From assembly GCF_901000735.1 (NCBI RefSeq), contig NC_081541.1:30062813-30126812 (forward strand): 64,000 bases of DNA. Reading direction: 5' to 3'. Origin of the DNA: Corylus avellana. Lineage: Eukaryota > Streptophyta > Magnoliopsida > Fagales > Betulaceae. This document shows positions 11,862 through 22,896 of the stretch, piece by piece. The notes under the pieces were generated by a model. That model ran no database searches and had not been told where the DNA came from. It saw only the letters and a list, made by a program, of their open reading frames with translations. Position numbers and translations under genes: made by a program. Each line of letters starts with the position of its first letter. Position 1 is the stretch's first letter.

Positions 11862-12789
11862 AGAGCTTATCTGAGATTGCGTTAGTAAGCTTAAAAATAT
11901 TGGGAAAAAATATAAAAAAGCTTCCCAAACTACGAGTCATTTGCAATATAGCAGCCCAATGTTCAAAAGGTTATAAAATAGCTCTCCAAACTACTAAAAT
12001 GTATCAAAAAGATCACTTATTTTTTATATTCCTATAATACCCATATTCTATTAACAAATAAAATAATAAAATAATTGTAAAAAAACACTAAACAATTTTT
12101 TTTTTTTTTAAAAAAACTAATGGGTGAATAAAAACAAAAAGAAATGTTTTTTGGAATAAATAATTAGTTACTGTAGTTGGCTTAAATTACAAATTGCTTC
12201 ATATCGTATTAAAGTAAAATCAAAGGTACGTTCTTGAGATATTAAAAAAAAAAGTACCAAAGTAGGCTATCAAACTACCAAATTGATTTTACTTTAATAC
12301 GACATGAAGCAATTTGTAATTTAGGCCAACTACAATGACTAATTATTTATTTATTCCAAAAAATATTTTTATTGTATTTATTCTTCCATTGGTTTTTTTT
12401 TTTTTAAAAAAAAAATTGTTTGGGGTTTTTTTCACAATTATTTTATTATTTTATTTGTTAAAAGAATAGGGGTATTATAGGAATATAAAAAAAGAAGTGG
12501 TCTTTTTGATATATTTTGGTACTTTGGGGGCTATTTTAGTACTTTTTGAACATTGGGGAGCTATATTGCAAATGGCTGGTAATTTTAGAGGCTTTCCCAA
12601 AATACTATTAGTATCTAAAAAGTCGTGTAAAATAAAAAGCTGATATATTTGGTATAAAAATTTCAAAAGTATTTATTTGAATTTTTTACAATAGAAAGAG
12701 TCAAAACGCTCTTTTAGGAAAAACTAAAAAATAAACATTATTTTTAAATTTAAAAGTTGTATTTTTAAACGTAATCCCATATGTGCTCT
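11862..12789. mobile_element. MITE in the ghost module (contains a second element)
   Basis: The ends AGAGCTTATCTGAGATTGCG and, inverted, AGAGCACATATGGGATTACG pair with each other. The equivalent copy after CHX1 is at 16873-17123, so this MITE predates the duplication of the module. Most of its present length is the inserted fold-back element 11899-12604. Confidence 0.55.
11899..12604. mobile_element. Long inverted-repeat (fold-back) element, about 0.7 kb
   Basis: The two halves are reverse complements over almost the full length. Left: CATTTGCAATATAGC, GCCCAATGTTCAAAA, TATCAAAAAGATCACTT. Right, inverted: CATTTGCAATATAGC, CCCCAATGTTCAAAA, TATCAAAAAGACCACTT. The symmetry centre is at about 12250. 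The central part shares the arm motif TTGG(C/T)(C/T)TAAATTACAAATT with the nested MITE at 55544-56345. The paralogous site after CHX1 (near 16915) lacks it. AATA is present on both sides and may be the target duplication. It has no coding capacity. Confidence 0.75.
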
Positions 12790-13292
12790 GATGCGTCCAC
12801 CTTGATGTGCATTAGCTTGGAAACCAAAGGCCATCTGCTTGGCTTTGATTGTGCATTTGGTCCACAAATAGGAACAAGATCCTTTCAAGTTCGAATAACG
12901 TGGAGAGTATCAAATTAGTTATACTCGAAGAGTATTTTGTCTTTTCACTTTTTAAAAGGTCAAAATACCATTCAAAATATTCTCCTACTTGAAAAAATCC
13001 TAATTCCCATAAATAAAGGACAACAAGGATTCAATCACGGTGACAATAAATGGTTCCACCATTGCATCAAATGTTTACTGATTATGTGCTAAATTTACTT
13101 TCATCAAGTAGCTAGGTACGTAGAACGTCTGCCCTTAATTAATATTATACGCTCAATTTATTTTCATCAAAATATATCTTTAATTTAGTATTTTATCTAT
13201 TGAATCTTCATTCTCATTTTCTTTAGCATTTATTAATTCTAATTACGTAAAACGCTAAATTTAAATTTTAAGTAGTCCCACAAAAAGAGGAC

Positions 13293-13312
13293 TATATATA
13301 TATATATATAAA
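13293..13312 (+). promoter_or_regulatory. TATA region of CHX1, expanded to a (TA)n tract
   Basis: GGACTATATATA...TATAAAGCCC lies about 300 bases before the CHX1 ATG. The same position reads GGACTATAAAGC in the ghost module and GGACTATATATAAAGCCC before CHX2. A TATA box has therefore become a microsatellite of about nine TA units here. The start site itself is inferred. Confidence 0.5.
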
Positions 13313-13617
13313 GCCCAAGTGTACAGATGAAACCAACAACCTAGGCTGACCCGGCATTGACCTAAATTCTCGAAAGATTAGATAAACATTGGAAAGGGAT
13401 GACAATGTATACTCTTCAATACCTGAAAACCAGATTACAACCATAAGATGATCCGATCCTTTTCTAGAAGATGATCAACTTATAAATCACATGTTCTGAG
13501 AATACAATATATAGTGAATCTGAGAAATAGTTTCTCCCAATATTGTTTTTAATTTGACAAATTACAATTAAGTTTTTCTTCTCCATCAACTTTGTCTGTG
13601 AGAAAATAGAAAGAGGC

Positions 13618-16607
13618 ATGGCAGGAAATGATCTGCCTGTGGAGGGTACAATCACATATGTGAATACAAGCAGCGGGAGCTCCATAATCGACTGCACTCA
13701 GTTGCCTGGCCCCATTGATTCATTCGGCTTGTGGAATTACATTGGTTCTGGGAGTTTGCCGTTTACGTTGCCACTGCTTCAGCTGCAAATGGTTATCATT
13801 TTCACCCTCAACCAAGCCGCCCACTACGTTCTTAAGCGTCATGGACTACCCAAGTTCACCACACAACTTCTTGTACGTGCATGCTCTCTTCCTCTTTGTT
13901 TTCCTTGTTTGAAATTGTTTGCACTTGAGGGGAGGGGAGTAAATTGTGTTGGTTTTTTGTGAACCAGGTTGGCATAATCCTCGGTCCGTCTCTTTTGGGA
14001 CGGTTCGGTATAATCAAAAAAGTTCTCTTCTCGTTGACAAGTCAAGAAATAATAGATATGTTTGCTCACTTCAGTTTCATACTCTTCTTCTTTATGAGTA
14101 CTGTGAAAATGGATCTAGGAATGATAAAAAGAACAGGAAGAAAAGCCATGGTTACCGGTGTTGCATGCATATTGTCGCCATTGCTAATTGCGTTGTTAGT
14201 CGAAATGCAACTTGAAAGATTGTGGCCGCTAAATAAAAAAGAAGCATTTATAATTCCATTTGTGACAATACAACATTGTGTATCTCCATTTCCCGTCCTC
14301 GTTTGCCTTCTTGAAGACCTCAAAATCCTGAATTCCGAGCTGGGCAGATTTAGCCTTTCTGCAGCAATGATAACCGATTTGTTAAGCGTGATTATAACCA
14401 TCATGACCTCCTTCTCTAGAGTTAGCAGGGAGCTTGGTAATACGATCGCCGCTATAGATTCCGGAGCTTTCATGATTTACATTATCTTCAATATATTTGC
14501 AATTCGACCAACAATGCTTTGGATAATCAGACAGACACCGGCAGGCAAGCCTGTCAAAGGCATGTATATTGATGCCATCATTGTAGTTTTCCTTGGCTCC
14601 GCGTTGTTTTCTCATTTCTTTGGCCAGACTCTAATCTTTGGGCCTGTCATTCTGGGATTCGCAATACCAGACGGACCACCTTTAGGATTAGCTATTGTCA
14701 ACAAGTTAAACTGCTTCGCTTCAGATGTGTTTCTGCCACTGTTCGTGACTACTTGTTCAATGAGGGCAGATTTCAGCCTAATCAAATTTGATAGTAATTT
14801 CGTAAAAATCACCGCAGTCGTCATTTTTTTGATTTTTGTGGTAAAAATTGTGGCTTGTTTGGTACCTGCCTTGTACTCCAAAATGCCCTTAAATGATGCT
14901 CTTGCACTCGCTCTATTATTGAGTTACAAAGGTGTAATCCAACTTTCTATCAACACATTCAATAGAGATATCGAGGTAACCATCTTTTCTCCCTATTCTT
15001 TTCCTAGAAAATGTAATTGCCTTTCTCTTTTTGGTTCCACTACGGGTGCCTTTGATTTAATTTTTAATGATTGGCTAACTTTTTGTATCCTCTTTAATTC
15101 ATACCTACCTTTCATTCCTTTCACATTGGTAGCATAGAGAAAAAAGAAAATAAAATTGCCTGTTGGATTTTTCTTTCCTTTCCCTCTTTCTTAATTTCAA
15201 CATACAATACTTACCCTAAATAAAAATAAAAATGTAGATGTAAAGAAAAGGAACAAAGCATTATAGTAAATTATCTTTTTGCCAATTTGATGGGATCATA
15301 TTTCATGGTTATAGAGTATTTTTTGCATAGGTCCTATAATTAAGAATGAAAAAAATATTATTCTTCTTGAAACATCATATATACTATATTGAAAAATACA
15401 TTTTCTAGCACATATTTCGTAGTAGTCAAGAACTGTGATTTCTTGAGCAAGGTCACCTCATGGTTTTCTCTAACATTTTTGTTTTATTTAAGTGTAGGCC
15501 ATAACAGACCAGGTGTTCGCTTTGATATGTTTACACATCTTATTGATTGCAATTTTTGTGCCACTCCTAGTGAAGTTCTTGTACGATCCTTCAAGGCAGT
15601 ACGCAGGTTACCAAAAAAGAAATATAATGCATTGCACACGCAATGCAGAGCTTCGAATCCTAGCATGCATTCACAAGCCAGATAACATTGGTGCTCTAAT
15701 CAAACTACTTGAAGTCTCGTGCCCATCTAGAGAGAGGCCCCTTGCTATTTATGTTCTTCACCTTATCGAATTAATTGGTCGAACCTCTCCTATTTTTATT
15801 TCCCACCAAATGCAGAAAAAGACTGTATCTAATAGATCATATTCTGAGAATATCATTCTTGCCTTCGATCACTTTGAACAAGACAATCCAGGTGCCGTAT
15901 CAGTAAACGTCTTCACATTAATCTCTCCACTCAAGTCCTTGCACGAGAACATTTGCATCCTTGGATTGGACAAACTCACATCCATCATAGTATTGCCGTT
16001 CCACCGAAAATGGTCAATTGATGGTTCTGTTGTTGAATCAGAGGACAATACCATGAGGACCTTAAATTGCAATGTGCTTGAAGTAGCCCCCTGCTCTGTT
16101 GGCATCCTGATTGACCGTGGTCATCTAGGCCAGTCAATGGTTTCATCAAATTCATCATATTCTGTTGCAATGATCTTCTTTGGAGGTAATGATGATCGAG
16201 AGGCACTTACTTTTGCCAAACGCATGGCCAATCACTCTAAAATAACTCTCACTGTGGTTCACTTTGTTTCCGCCCGCAATGAAGGTGATGCCTACTGGGA
16301 CGAATATTTTTTTGACTCTGAGATACTCAAGGATGTTAAGCTTAACAATACGGGTAATGAATCTGTGACATACATAGAGGAGGTGGTGAAAGATGGGCGT
16401 GAGACGGCATTGATAATTCGGTGTATGGTGAAGGAATACGACCTTATTATTGTTGGTAGACGAAATGACGTAGAGACTCCGCAGACATCAGGGTTGGCAG
16501 AATGGAGTGAATTTTCAGAGTTGGGGGTTATTGGAGACTTGCTTGCCTCATCAGATGTTAACAGTAGAACATCTGTTTTTGTGGTGCAACAACAACAAAA
16601 TATATGA
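13618..16607 (+). CDS. CHX: Cation/H+ exchanger of the CHX family (copy 1, three exons)
   Basis: Exons 13618-13872, 13968-14975 and 15498-16607 join in phase 0 with GT-AG introns of 95 and 522 bases, giving 790 aa, normal for plant CHX (CPA2) proteins. The start MAGNDLPVEG has a good context (GGCATGG). Exon 1 holds the conserved WNYIGSG-LPFTLPLLQLQ segment and first membrane helix. Exon 2 holds the rest of the Na+/H+ exchanger domain (VGIILGPSLLG; FSFILFFFMSTVKMDLGMIK; SAAMITDLLSVI with the acidic residue of the transport core; FGPVILGFAIPDGPPLG). Exon 3 starts with the last helix (VPLLVKFLYDPSRQY) and continues into the soluble regulatory C-terminal domain (RNAELRILACIHKPDNI; FFGGNDDREAL; YDLIIVGRRN). 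CHX proteins move K+ or other monovalent cations against protons in endomembranes or plasma membrane. The exact substrate is not readable here. I see no disruption. Confidence 0.88.
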
Positions 16608-17449
16608 CTTGTTGCTCGATTGTTAATAGTGAAAAGGAGGAATATGAGGGGGGACAATTTATGCAAAAGAATATAGATTTTATATTAAAAGACATAACTT
16701 GTATAGTTCTTTCATTTACATGTACTATGGGAAGCTAGCACATGCAAATTCAGGAAGTTGGGAAAGAGAAACTCTAGTTTTGATCAAACGCCTAAACAAG
16801 CACTTAAAAAGTTAATTTTGCACATACTCAACATGCTTCTTATCAAATTTTTATGTTGTTGAAAATGAGAGTAGAACCTATATGGGATTGTGTTAGTAAG
16901 CTTAAAAAAGATTGTTAGTACCTAAAAAGTTGTGTCAAATAAAAACTGATATATTCGGTAAAAAAAATTCCTAAAGTATTTATTAATTTTTTTTTTTTTT
17001 TTACTATAGAAAGAGTCAATACACTCTTTTAGGAAAAACTTAAAAAAAATCTTTTTTTTTAATTAAAAAAAATTATTTTTAAATTAAATGTTCTATTTTC
17101 CAACATAATCCTAGATGTGCTCTGATGCGTCAACCTTGATGTGCATTAGCTTGGAAACCAAAGGCCATCCGCTTGGCTTTGATTGTGCATTTTGTCTAGA
17201 AATAGGAACAACATCCTTTCAAGTTCAAATCAACTGGCCGGAGGAGAGTATCTAGTTAGTTATACTTGAAGAGTATTTTTGTTTTTTCACTTTTTGAGGG
17301 GTAAAAAATATCATTCCACTATAACTAACTTGATATTTTCCCGTTCTTTTGAACTGGAGAGAATCATAATTCCCAAAAATAAAGGACAAGGATTCAATCA
17401 TGGTGACAATAAATGGTTCCACATTTTCATTAAATGTTTATTTATTTAT
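16608..17449 (+). other. CHX1 3' flank
   Basis: Paralogous to 11615-13060. It contains a MITE at 16873-17123 and ends at the insertion point of the Mutator-like element. In CHX-flank order the next motif would be AAATGTTTA(C/T)TGATTA, which is cut here after AAATGTTTATTTATTTAT. Confidence 0.7.
16873..17123. mobile_element. MITE after CHX1 (about 250 bp)
   Basis: Ends AGAACCTATATGGGATTGTG and, inverted, AGAGCACATCTAGGATTATG. It is the same family and position as 11862-12789, but without the fold-back insertion. Confidence 0.55.
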
Positions 17450-17967
17450 GGGGAAAATTCACTTTACCCCCTGAAGTTTGAGGTGTTTTTCAATTTGAAC
17501 CTCAATGATTAAAAATTTACAATATACCCCCTAATGTTTCAAAAATTTGCAATTGGGACCCTCCGTTACTAATTTCCGTGTAAGTGAACGAAAATTATCC
17601 CATGTGCGTCTCACATGGGAACAATATGTTAAAACTGCCAATTTTGCCCCCCAGTAAAACAAAACGGTCAAAATACTAAAAAATATTTGATCTTGAATGC
17701 TCAATGTAATTCTTCCATGGTGCTCAATTGGAAATCAAATTTGTGGAATCCAAAAAATATCCCATATAGTTCAACATTGTGAAGTATGGAGCAATCTGAA
17801 AAGAAATTTCGTTAGGAAACAAAAGAAAATTACAAGATTGGAACCGTAGAGGAATAGGTTACGAATCTGTGAGCCATTTAAAACAAAATTTAAATCATTG
17901 TATCAAACTAACTGCTCATACAAATCAAAAGAATTTCAGAAAAGGAAAGAAAAGCAAACTCCAATAT

Positions 17968-18123
17968 TTAGGAGTCTTGGGCGTATTCCTTAGCTTCCTC
18001 TTTAGGAATTGTCTCCAACACAGGAGAAGTGGGAAGTTGAGTTGGGGAAATGAGAAGGGCTGGTGCAACCTCAATCCAAGAACTCAAATTTCTCATCTCC
18101 TTTGCCATTGCAGTAACATAAAC
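17968..18123 (-). pseudogene. Captured gene, C-terminal fragment (unrecognised protein)
   Basis: An open frame on the minus strand reads VYVTAMAKEMRNLSS, then WIEVAPALLISPTQLPTSP, and ends EEAKEYAQDS with TAA at 17970-17968. It has the amphipathic then acidic look of a genuine protein C-terminus. About 300 bases of 3'-UTR-like DNA follow toward 17660. I do not recognise the family. The upstream part of this gene would be the fragment at 20101-20223, with a Copia derivative between. Confidence 0.5.
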
Positions 18124-18124
18124 G

Positions 18125-20100
18125 TTTTGTTCTGGAAAAAATATCAATATTTAAGTTGGTGGGCTCAAGTCCAATTTATTTATAAGAGGATAAAGTTAGT
18201 TTTAAAATGAGTCCAATAACAACTTGGAATTGAATTTATGGGGAAAACATGTGTGGGTAAACATGTGGGCTGCAATGTTTATCTTTATCATGGAAAAGAC
18301 TTTGTATTTATGATAGTTTCGTTTTCCCAGCAGCAATTTGATTAAAATTGTTCTCCTATTTTTCGTGATTAAGCCTCTATAAAAGGACATGTAGTCCATG
18401 GCTAAGATCATTCGAAAAATCCAAACTGGTGAGAGCACTTTGTGGCATTTACAAAGTGTAGAGAGTTTTTCTTTTACTGGGTATTTGAGAGAGATAGTTG
18501 AGTGGAGGTGTACAAGGGGTTAAGGGCTTGGGTTTGGGATATTAAACTTGAGCTGTTCAGGATTGTACCATTGTACTCAATATTTTTCAATAATAAAGAA
18601 GGAGACCAGATCATGCCCCGTGGACGTAGGTATATTGCCAAACCATGTAAACTCTTTGTGTACGTGTGTGATTGGTGTGTGTTCTCGTGTGTTTTCTTTC
18701 CAAACTTGTCTTTCGCATAAAGGTCTGATGGGAAATTGGTTGCCAATTAATTATCAATTTTCCCAACAATTGGTATCAGAATTTGGTTGTGGATTTCTAC
18801 TCGTTAAGAAGAAATGCAGTCCTTGAAGTTTGGGATTGAAAGGTTCGACGGGGGACTGAACTTTGGGTTGTGGCAAATACAAGTCCAGGACATCCTAATC
18901 CAATCTGGGCTACATAAAATGTTGAGAAGAGCAGGCTCGGTAGATTGCTCCAAAAACGCTAATAGTGTTTCTCTCATTGCAGTGAGAGATGATTATGATG
19001 ATGCTCTTTGATATGGTCATGTACATCCTCTGGCATGACCGCTAAAAATGTCAGGATAATGGATGTGTTCTATTAGCGAGTCCACATTTGCATAGGAGAC
19101 ATTGGTTTGGTTTTTTGATGTCGAGTATGTGGTAGAAAAAGGTGTCGATGGCTGATGAACTTCCGGGGGAACCAAACATGGAAGTTGCACCAAATTTTTT
19201 AGCAGGATTTTTTTGGACATGTGCCAAAAAATGAAAATTCTTGGAATGGTTTAATTCTAAGTGCATGTGCTTTTTATGGTGGAGCATGATAATTCTTGTA
19301 GAATTATTACTGTTGGTGTAGATAGTGTTTTGTACGACATCACTGGGCGTGGGGATGGGCATCGGTCAAGATGCGGACCTGAGATCTCAGGTGGAGGTTG
19401 CCAAATTTTTGCCAAGGTGGAGATTGTTGAATGGCTCAAATTGTCAACAAGTATGAAGATAATTGTTCGAAAATATATCAATATTCAAGTTGATGGGCTC
19501 AAGTTCTATTTATCTATAAGAGGATAAGGTTAGTTTTAAAATGAGTCCAAGAACAACCTGGAATTGAATTTTTGTAGAAAACGTGTGTGGGTAAACATGT
19601 GGGCCGCAATGTTTATCTTCATCATGGAAAATACTTTATATTTATGACGGTTTCGTTTTCCCAACAGCAACTAAATTAAAATTGTTCTCCTATTTTTTGT
19701 GATTAACCCTCTATAAAAGGACATGTAGTCCTTGGCTGAGATCATCAGGAAAATCCAAATTGGTGAGAACACTTTGTGGCATTTACAAATGTAGAGAGTT
19801 CTTCTTTACTAGGTATTTGAGAGGGACAATTGAGTGGGGGTGTACAAGGGGTTAAGGGCTTGGGTTTGGGATATTAAACTTGAGGGGTTTAGGCTTGTAC
19901 CATTGTACTCAATATTTCTCAATAGTAAAGAAGGAGACCGGATCACGCTTCGTGGACGTAGGCATATTGCCAAATCACATAAACTCATAGTGTACGTGTG
20001 TGATTGGTGTGTATTCTCGTGTGTTTTCTTTCCAAACTTATCTTTTGAATAAAGGTCTGGTGGGAAATTGGTTGCCAATTAATTATCAATTTTTCCAACA
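18125..20100 (+). mobile_element. Deleted Copia element with two LTRs (non-autonomous)
   Basis: Left LTR about 18125-18768 (first part missing) and right LTR 19425-20100 are clearly homologous (for example CTCTATAAAAGGACATGTAG in both). After the left LTR comes a primer-binding site TGGTATCAGA (18771-18780), complementary to initiator tRNA-Met. A short gag start follows (18814, MQSLKFGIERFDGG, ending after 65 codons). The right LTR is preceded by the purine tract AAGGTGGAGAT. Protease, integrase and reverse transcriptase are all missing. The internal region is only about 650 bases. Confidence 0.8.
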
Positions 20101-20223
20101 AGGGAGTGGGTTTCTGGCTTTCTTCCTCTGTTGCAACAAAGAGATATATAAGAGATGGCGGAGAAGGATTGTTTCAGAGCCTTTCTTGGAGGGTTTCTTG
20201 ATTGCAGTGGAAATGGCTTGCAT
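20101..20223 (-). pseudogene. Captured gene, N-terminal fragment (unrecognised protein)
   Basis: From an ATG at 20223 the minus strand reads 41 codons (MQAISTAIKKPSKKGSE, then LLRHLLYISLLQQRKKARN) before it is cut at the end of the Copia right LTR. The basic, Ser/Thr-rich start could be an organelle-targeting or nuclear leader. It lies just inside the right terminal repeat of the Mutator-like element and has the same strand as the C-terminal fragment at 17968-18123. Confidence 0.45.
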
Positions 20224-20332
20224 TTTGTTTTACTGAGGAGGGGCAAAATTGGAAGTTTCAGCATATTGTTCTCACGTGAGATGCACATGGGTTAATTTTC
20301 GTCCACTTAGACGGAAATTAGTAATGGAGAGT

Positions 20333-21594
20333 TGATAAGCGCCGAATGTTGCTCATTCAAGCCCCTGAATTTACATATGTTAATTCCTTAGCTTGTTATT
20401 TGTTTGATTTTGTTTTGTTTTTGAATTTCAGGTTTGATTTAACAAACCTTTGGAAATTGGGCTTAAAAAGACAAAAAGCTGAGCATTCTGGACCTAGGAT
20501 CGAGCGCAGCACTCCTGGGATCGAGCGTACCTGCGCTCGAGCGTCTGCGACCAAGGATCGAGCGCATACCTGTGCTCGCCCGCATATCAGCTAGGCTCGA
20601 GCGCACCAAATCTTAGATCGAGCGCACACGGGCGTACAGTGCACGACAAGATTCCTTTCTAGCTTGGGCTTGGTTTTCAGTCTCCCAATTGGACTGGGAG
20701 ACTGACTTCCGATTTTCTAAGGATTTCTAGGGTTTTAGCTTTTTCCAATTCCCTATAAATAGAGCTCTAAACATTGTAAATAGACACACCGCCTCTTAGA
20801 GCAAAATTCAGTAAAATAGTCTATGGAGCTTAGAAGATCATGAGTAACTAAACCCAATTGTGAGGTATTGATGTAACCCTTTCCAAGCATAATGGTTTGA
20901 TTGTATTTAATTTTTAGTCTTTCAATTTATGCATGTGATTGTATAACTCTGAGGATTGCTACAATTGATTTCTGTTCTTCATATTAAATGCAATTGTTCT
21001 TTAAATTCCAATTCAATATTAGTAAAATTTTTATCTTGTCTTAGAAATTATTTTACTATTATTGAACTCAAATCATTCTTATTTTCTGTGATTATAAGAA
21101 TGATGGTTATACAATGGTTCTTAATTAGCATGCAATCAATAGAGTTAGATAGGCCATGCCTAGGGAAGACGGATCGTACTACACCCTAGTTTAGTGTAAT
21201 TTAGGTAGACGGTCCGTGCCAACCGAAGATGGGTTATGCTATTCCATTGATTGTATGAGATTATTTTCTTGTTAAAATTATAACATGCATAGAATGAATT
21301 GCTAGAATTAAATATGGTTAACCATTGATGTGCAGATTGTGGTGAAGTCAATATCCTACTCTCTCTCTCATACATTTACTTCTTTTATTTCCGTTTATTT
21401 TATGCACTTCAAATTCACACAAACAAATCATTCTCTTTTAATTAAGTTAATTTTAATTTTTTAAATTCTGATAATTAAACTCTTGCAGTCCTTGAGGTTC
21501 GACACCCTCAATATTGCCCTATCCTACGGGATTCGTTCTATTGCGAGTGGTAATTTTTATAATTGATATTTTTGGTCACAAAAATACCACATCA
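20333..21594 (+). mobile_element. Solo LTR (Gypsy-like), 1,262 bp, with target duplication AGAGT
   Basis: Starts TGATAAGCGCCG and ends ATACCACATCA, flanked by AGAGT at 20328-20332 and 21595-21599. Removing the LTR and one AGAGT restores the right terminal repeat of the Mutator-like host. Internal features are a TATA box (CCCTATAAATAGAGC, about 20752) and a GC-rich part (20500-20640) with many GATCGAGCGC motifs. There is no primer-binding site or coding region, so it is a recombination-derived solo LTR. Confidence 0.88.
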
Positions 21595-21703
21595 AGAGTC
21601 TTAATTACAAATTTTTGAAACATTAGGAGGTACACTGTAAATTTTTAAACATTGGGGTTCAAATTGAAAAACACCACAAACTTTACCTAAAGTGAATTTT
21701 TCC

Positions 21704-22896
21704 ATTTTTCTATTTATTTTTAATTTTTTTCTAAGTAATTGAGGTAAGGATTACAAGGGAGGGTCTTTCCCACTCCTGTATGAATGGAAGAGAGAATGGA
21801 TGACTAGTCGGGAATGCCTCCAAACACGAGGTTGGAAGCGGCCCATCGAGCTAAACAGTGTGCACGAAAGTTGGCACTCCTAAATACTTTACAAGCCTTT
21901 TAGCTATAGAAAGATAGCAAATGTACTTGAACATTAGAAATAATGGAAGCAAAGTTCCACACTAAGAAAAGATCAGGTTGTTGAATAGCAAGAATAATAT
22001 TGCGATGTAATCTCCTTCCAAGGTTAAAGAAAAAAATCCAAGAGATGAAGCTACTTGAGAGGCTAACATAGCTACTTGAGCTTTCCCAATGGTTGCATCA
22101 ATAGTAGAGAGACGTTTGGTGGCAGTATGGATAATTTTAACGTTAGAATCACTAAGAACCATAGCTGCAACTGAGAAGTCACTCTTAACCGCAATATCAA
22201 AATTATCCGTGAAGTTGCTCGGGAGAGGAGGAGCCCAAGTAAAGGGAAGTGCTGAATCTAACCAAGCCTTTTGTGAGGCTGAACTGAATTGGCTATGATC
22301 TATAGAGACTAGATAGGGTTGAGTTGGATGTTGTCGGCAGAAAAGATGAAGGCTTCAGGATTACCTTGATCCAGTCTGCAAAACGAGAAAAGCTAAATAC
22401 CTCAAAGTTGAAAGGCCAAGGAGAATTCCTCCAAAGAATCTTGGCAAAACCGCAATCAAGAAATAGATGGGAGGAAGATTCCAGAGCTGTCTTGCAAATA
22501 GGACAAAACTAATCTACTTGGTCATTGCTGTCTATGAAGTTAACAAAGCATTGTCTAATAGGTAGAATGTTCCAAGTAAGTCTCCATAAAAGATGCTTGA
22601 GCCGATGTTGCATTTTTAGACTCCAAAGGTCTTTCCAAAGTTCAGGAGTCAGAGGAGAAGGCCTATGAGAGGGAGAATTATAAGATAACTCATGAGCTGA
22701 ACTAACTGATAAGAGACCATTTTCGGTAAGAATCCAAGTCCATCTGTCAGCTGCTGGAAGAAGAGGAATATGGATGTTCTTTATTTAGTTAACCGAATTC
22801 ATATGAAAAAGATCCTCAAGCAAAGAAGAATTCAAACTTCTGTTGGACTGACTGATCAAATCTTCAACACAAAAATGAAGTTGATCCATCAGACTA
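21704..22896 (-). pseudogene. LINE C, 3' part (zf-RVT and RNase H), minus strand
   Basis: Read on the minus strand: a zinc-binding region with FCPICKTALESSSHLFLDC (about 22500-22440), then an RNase H core with SDFSVAAMVLSD and LGFFSLTLEGD, and a last conserved NFRAHCLARWAA near 21840. A T-rich stretch at 21704-21731 is the poly-A tail in reverse. The upstream continuation of this LINE is at 28377-29589 and 34836-35290. Stops and frameshifts show it is dead. Confidence 0.8.

Larger units (their letters stand above)
11615..13060 (+). other. CHX-type 3' flank without a gene (ghost module, downstream half)
   Basis: From GTGAAAAGGAGGAATA and CAATTTATGCAAAAGAATAT onward, this stretch aligns with the DNA after the CHX1 stop codon (16630-17440). 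That includes a MITE at the same place and the later run GTGCATTAGCTTGGAAACC. The difference is an extra inverted-repeat element here (11899-12604). Confidence 0.8.
17450..21703. mobile_element. Mutator-like element with about 210-bp terminal inverted repeats carrying a captured gene
   Basis: The left terminal repeat (17450-17657) begins GGGGAAAATTCACTTTACCC. It is matched in reverse complement by the right terminal repeat, which is split into 20235-20332 and 21595-21703 by a solo LTR. Matching blocks include TTTTTCAATTTGAAC, TAGTAATTTCCGT, TAATTTTCGT(C/T)CACTTA and AACAATATG. No transposase is seen. The interior on the minus strand reads like one transcript (leader, N-terminal and C-terminal coding fragments, 3' UTR) interrupted by a Copia derivative. 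This is the layout of a Pack-MULE. Exact target duplications could not be confirmed, because the right end abuts a LINE tail. Confidence 0.7.

Noticed and set aside
13839..14615. Minus-strand frames across CHX1 exon 2, similar ones in CHX2
   Set aside because: Antisense shadows conserved only because the exon is conserved.
18474..18746. Similar minus-strand proteins at 18474-18746 and 19809-20078 suggesting a small gene family
   Set aside because: Both lie in the two LTRs of the same Copia derivative. Their similarity is that of the LTRs.
18771..18780. tRNA-like match TGGTATCAGA (also at 29965, 59762 and inverted at 53347)
   Set aside because: These are primer-binding sites complementary to the 3' end of initiator tRNA-Met, placed directly after LTRs. 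No tRNA gene surrounds them.
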